Assembly: GCA_035487355.1 (NCBI GenBank)
Contig: DATHMF010000017.1
Coordinates: 24,299 to 88,298 of the forward strand
Source: Terriglobales bacterium
GTDB taxonomy: Bacteria > Acidobacteriota > Terriglobia > Terriglobales > Acidobacteriaceae
Direction: 5' to 3'
Length of the DNA: 64,000 nt
Shown here: one piece after another, positions 61,892 to 64,000 of the stretch
Numbering within the stretch: position 1 is the first letter of the stretch
How the letters are laid out: the number at the start of each line of letters is the position of its first letter
Translations under genes and position numbers: made by a program
The notes under the pieces: model-generated
Database searches by the model: none
Seen by the model: the letters and a program-made list of their open reading frames with translations, nothing else
Told to the model about the DNA's origin: nothing

Positions 61892-64000
61892 ATGTACCAG
61901 TTCATTCGTTTGAAGATGCTCACTCCATTAGGGTGGCTGATCGCAGGTTTGATCGCCATCGTAATGCTCCCCCCTCAACTTATGGCGCAGACGTTTGAGA
62001 ACAGCCCCATTGGATTTGCGTCGGTCAATGCCAATGGGCAGAATGGCACCACCGGCGGCGCTGGCGGACCCACCGTCACCGCCACAACCGATAGCGAGCT
62101 GAGAAGCTTTGCCGGCCAGTCGGGGCCGCTGATCATTCAGGTCTCCGGGACCATTGGGCTTACCAGCGACGTCAATGTCGCCTCCAACAAAACCATCATT
62201 GGTCTGGGCTCCACGGCGGCCATCACCGGCCACGGGTTGATTATGAGCGGCGTTCAGAACATCATCGTGCGTAATATCGCTTTTTCCAATGCTGCCGTTA
62301 ACTCCATCACCATCGAAGTGAATGCCCATCACGTTTAGGTGGACCACTGCAGTTTCACCAACGCCACCGATACCTTGATGGATATCAAGCGGCAGGCGAA
62401 CTACGTTACCGTGTCGTGGAACCACTTCACCAATACGTTGGAAACAATCTTGCAAGGACACGACTGTGCCTTCAACGACACCGGGTTCCTGAAGGTGACT
62501 TTTCACCATAACTGGTTCGACGGAACCCAGACCAGGCATCCGCGCACGCGTTATTCGGACCCGACTCACGTTTACAACAACTACTACCTCAACATCCCCG
62601 GCTATGGCGTGGCCTCAACCTGCAACGCCCACGTTTTGGTGGAAGGGAACTACTTCCAAAATGTGCCGACTCCTACTTCACTCTCCGAGGGGGGCGACCC
62701 ACTGGGGTCCATTGTGGAGCGGAACAACCTGTATGTGAGCAGCGGCACTCCGGTAACTGGCGGAACGGTGACGGAGCCGAATACCTTTTACAGCTACACA
62801 CTGGATCCGACTGCCAATGTTCCCACGATTGTGACCAACGGCGCGGGGCCCGGCAAGATCAATACCAACCCGACACCCGATTTCAGTATTGCTGCATCCC
62901 CGGGTTCGCAGACCGTAATCGCCGGATCGAGTGCCAGCTACACAACCAACGTAACAGCATTGAACAGCTTTACTGGAACGGTGACGTTTAGCGTGAGCGG
63001 ATTGCCGAGCAATGCAACCGGTAGCTTCAATCCAACTTCCGTTGCCGGCTCAGGCAACACGACTCTGTTGGTCTCCACCAGCTCTGCGACGCCGGCCGGG
63101 ACCTATCCTCTGACCATTACCGGAACCAGCGGATCGTTGGTGCATTCGGCAACGGTGACGTTGGTACTGAATGCTGTCGCCACGCCGAACTTTACCATCG
63201 CGGCCACGCCCAGTTCGCGTACGGTAACGGCGGGAGCTGGTACCACCTACACTGCAACCGTGGCGGCGGTGAATGGCTTCACCGGCGTGGTGACATTCAG
63301 CGTGAGCGGATTGCCGAGTGGTGCGAACGGCAGCTTCAGTCCGACGTCGGTTGCGGGCTCGGGCAGCTCAACACTCTCGGTCTCTACCAACTCTTCGACG
63401 CCAGCGGGGACCTCCACGCTGACCATTACCGGGACGAGCGGCGGCCTGGTGCACTCGGCGACGGTGACGCTGGTTGTGAACGCAGCAGCAACGCCGAACT
63501 TCACTATCTCGGCGACCCCAAGTTCACAAACCGTGACCGCGGGATCAGGTACCAGCTACACAACCAGCGTATCGGCGGTGAACGGCTTCACCGGCACGGT
63601 GACATTCAGCGTGAGCGGATTGCCGAGTGGTGCGAGCGGCAGCTTCAGTCCGACGACGGTTGCGGGCTCGGGTAGCTCGACACTGTCGGTCTCGACCAAC
63701 TCGACAACGCCGGCTGGAACCTTCACGTTGACCATTACCGGAACCAGTGGCAGCCTCGTGCACTCAGCTACGGTGTCGCTGGTAGTAAATGCGGCCGGAG
63801 GAGGAGGGGGCCAGTGGACCAGCGTTCTGGGCAGCATCAGCCCAAATCCCACTCATGTTGGTTCTCAAACCGGCGTAGTGGTGGTTTTCACGAACCTGGC
63901 GAGCGGCCATCAGACCGCCAACCTGACTATTCAAGTTGTGAATGCATCGGGAACGGTGGTGGCCTCGACGACCGATGCCAACGAAGATGTTGCTGGAGGA
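61892..64000 (+). pseudogene. Secreted pectate lyase (PL1) with in-frame amber codon and Ig-like repeats, runs off the window
   Basis: From the ATG at 61892 (GGAGG upstream) the frame encodes a signal peptide (LIAGLIAIVMLPPQLMAQ) and the first part of a PL1 parallel beta-helix, up to NAHHV. TAG at 62336-62338 then stops translation after 148 residues. The same frame stays open to the window end and carries the rest of the enzyme: VDHCSFTNATDTLMDIKRQA, VTVSWNHF, and RHPRTRYSD with the catalytic Arg region. Three ~103-residue Ig-like repeats and a further beta domain follow. The codon sits where Trp (TGG) is conserved in HHVWVDHC, so one base change explains it. Without readthrough, no active lyase is made. 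Confidence 0.88.
62879..63805 (+). repeat. Three tandem 309-bp repeats encoding Ig-like domains
   Basis: Units begin at 62879, 63188 and 63497, exactly 309 bp (103 codons) apart. Each encodes FxIxATPxSxTVTAGxGTxYT, then FTGxVTFSVSGLPSGAxGSF and TLTITGTSGxLVHSATVTLV. Units 2 and 3 are closer to each other than to unit 1. They are probably extracellular spacers or carbohydrate-binding Ig folds of the lyase. Confidence 0.92.

Noticed and set aside
62336..62338. Pyrrolysine or other programmed recoding at the amber codon
   Set aside because: The residue is a conserved Trp explained by one base change, and pyrrolysine is known mainly from methylamine methyltransferases. It is kept as a finding only for suppression or error.

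Overview
The window looks like a chromosomal segment of a soil or plant-litter member of the Acidobacteriota (Terriglobia/Koribacter-like). The evidence is indirect: a GC-rich Gram-negative gene set, an Oar-type TonB receptor with an N-terminal carboxypeptidase-like domain, a sortilin/VPS10-type secreted repeat protein, a DUF5700 peptidase, several GT-C mannosyltransferase-like proteins, and intergenic DNA full of short dispersed repeats. No marker gene was available to prove the phylum.

Layout. 1-2.5 kb: end of an ABC exporter operon, a proline-rich zinc-knuckle-like protein of unknown function, and a repeat-rich gap. 2.5-10 kb: PilT-type ATPase, a GH105 unsaturated uronyl hydrolase, a decayed secreted gene, an aldo/keto reductase, a DlgD-type dehydrogenase bracketed by two 196-bp MITE-like elements, and a TPR-secretin. 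10-14.4 kb: hybrid histidine kinase and a Ppx/GppA-HD phosphatase. 14.5-21.4 kb: a Cus-type metal efflux operon (Cys-rich leader protein, TolC-like, CusB with a fused YtkA/FixH-like tail, CusA), its terminator, and tRNA-Cys(GCA). 21.6-24.4 kb: sixA-ppk1 pair. 24.6-31.4 kb: four exported proteins (VPS10-like, LolA-like, DUF5700 peptidase, repeat protein). 31.7-44.9 kb: an envelope or polysaccharide region with three GT-C membrane enzymes, a membrane spermidine-synthase-like protein, a Tat-exported Gfo/Idh/MocA oxidoreductase, an O-antigen-ligase-like protein with an embedded PDZ domain, and a secreted YadA-head-like protein ending in a self-cleaving S74 chaperone domain. 45.2-50.5 kb: four redox enzymes. 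50.5-53.7 kb: a perfect 44-bp palindrome, a DUF433 antitoxin with a truncated toxin joined to a truncated Tat signal, a TPR protein, and a 204-bp tandem repeat. 53.7-64 kb: Oar-type TonB receptor, barnase remnant with barstar, and a pectin locus (GH28-CE8 fusion, LysR regulator, pectate lyase with an in-frame amber codon).

Functionally, GH105, the aldo/keto reductase, DlgD, GH28-CE8 and PL1 all fit pectin breakdown and uronate use; the TonB receptor may import the products. Ppk1, SixA and Ppx concern polyphosphate and phosphohistidine chemistry. The most unusual items are the amber codon replacing a conserved Trp in the pectate lyase, the PDZ-containing O-antigen ligase beside the S74 protein, two toxin-antitoxin or immunity pairs reduced to fragments, and repeat elements that copy the 3' ends of genes.
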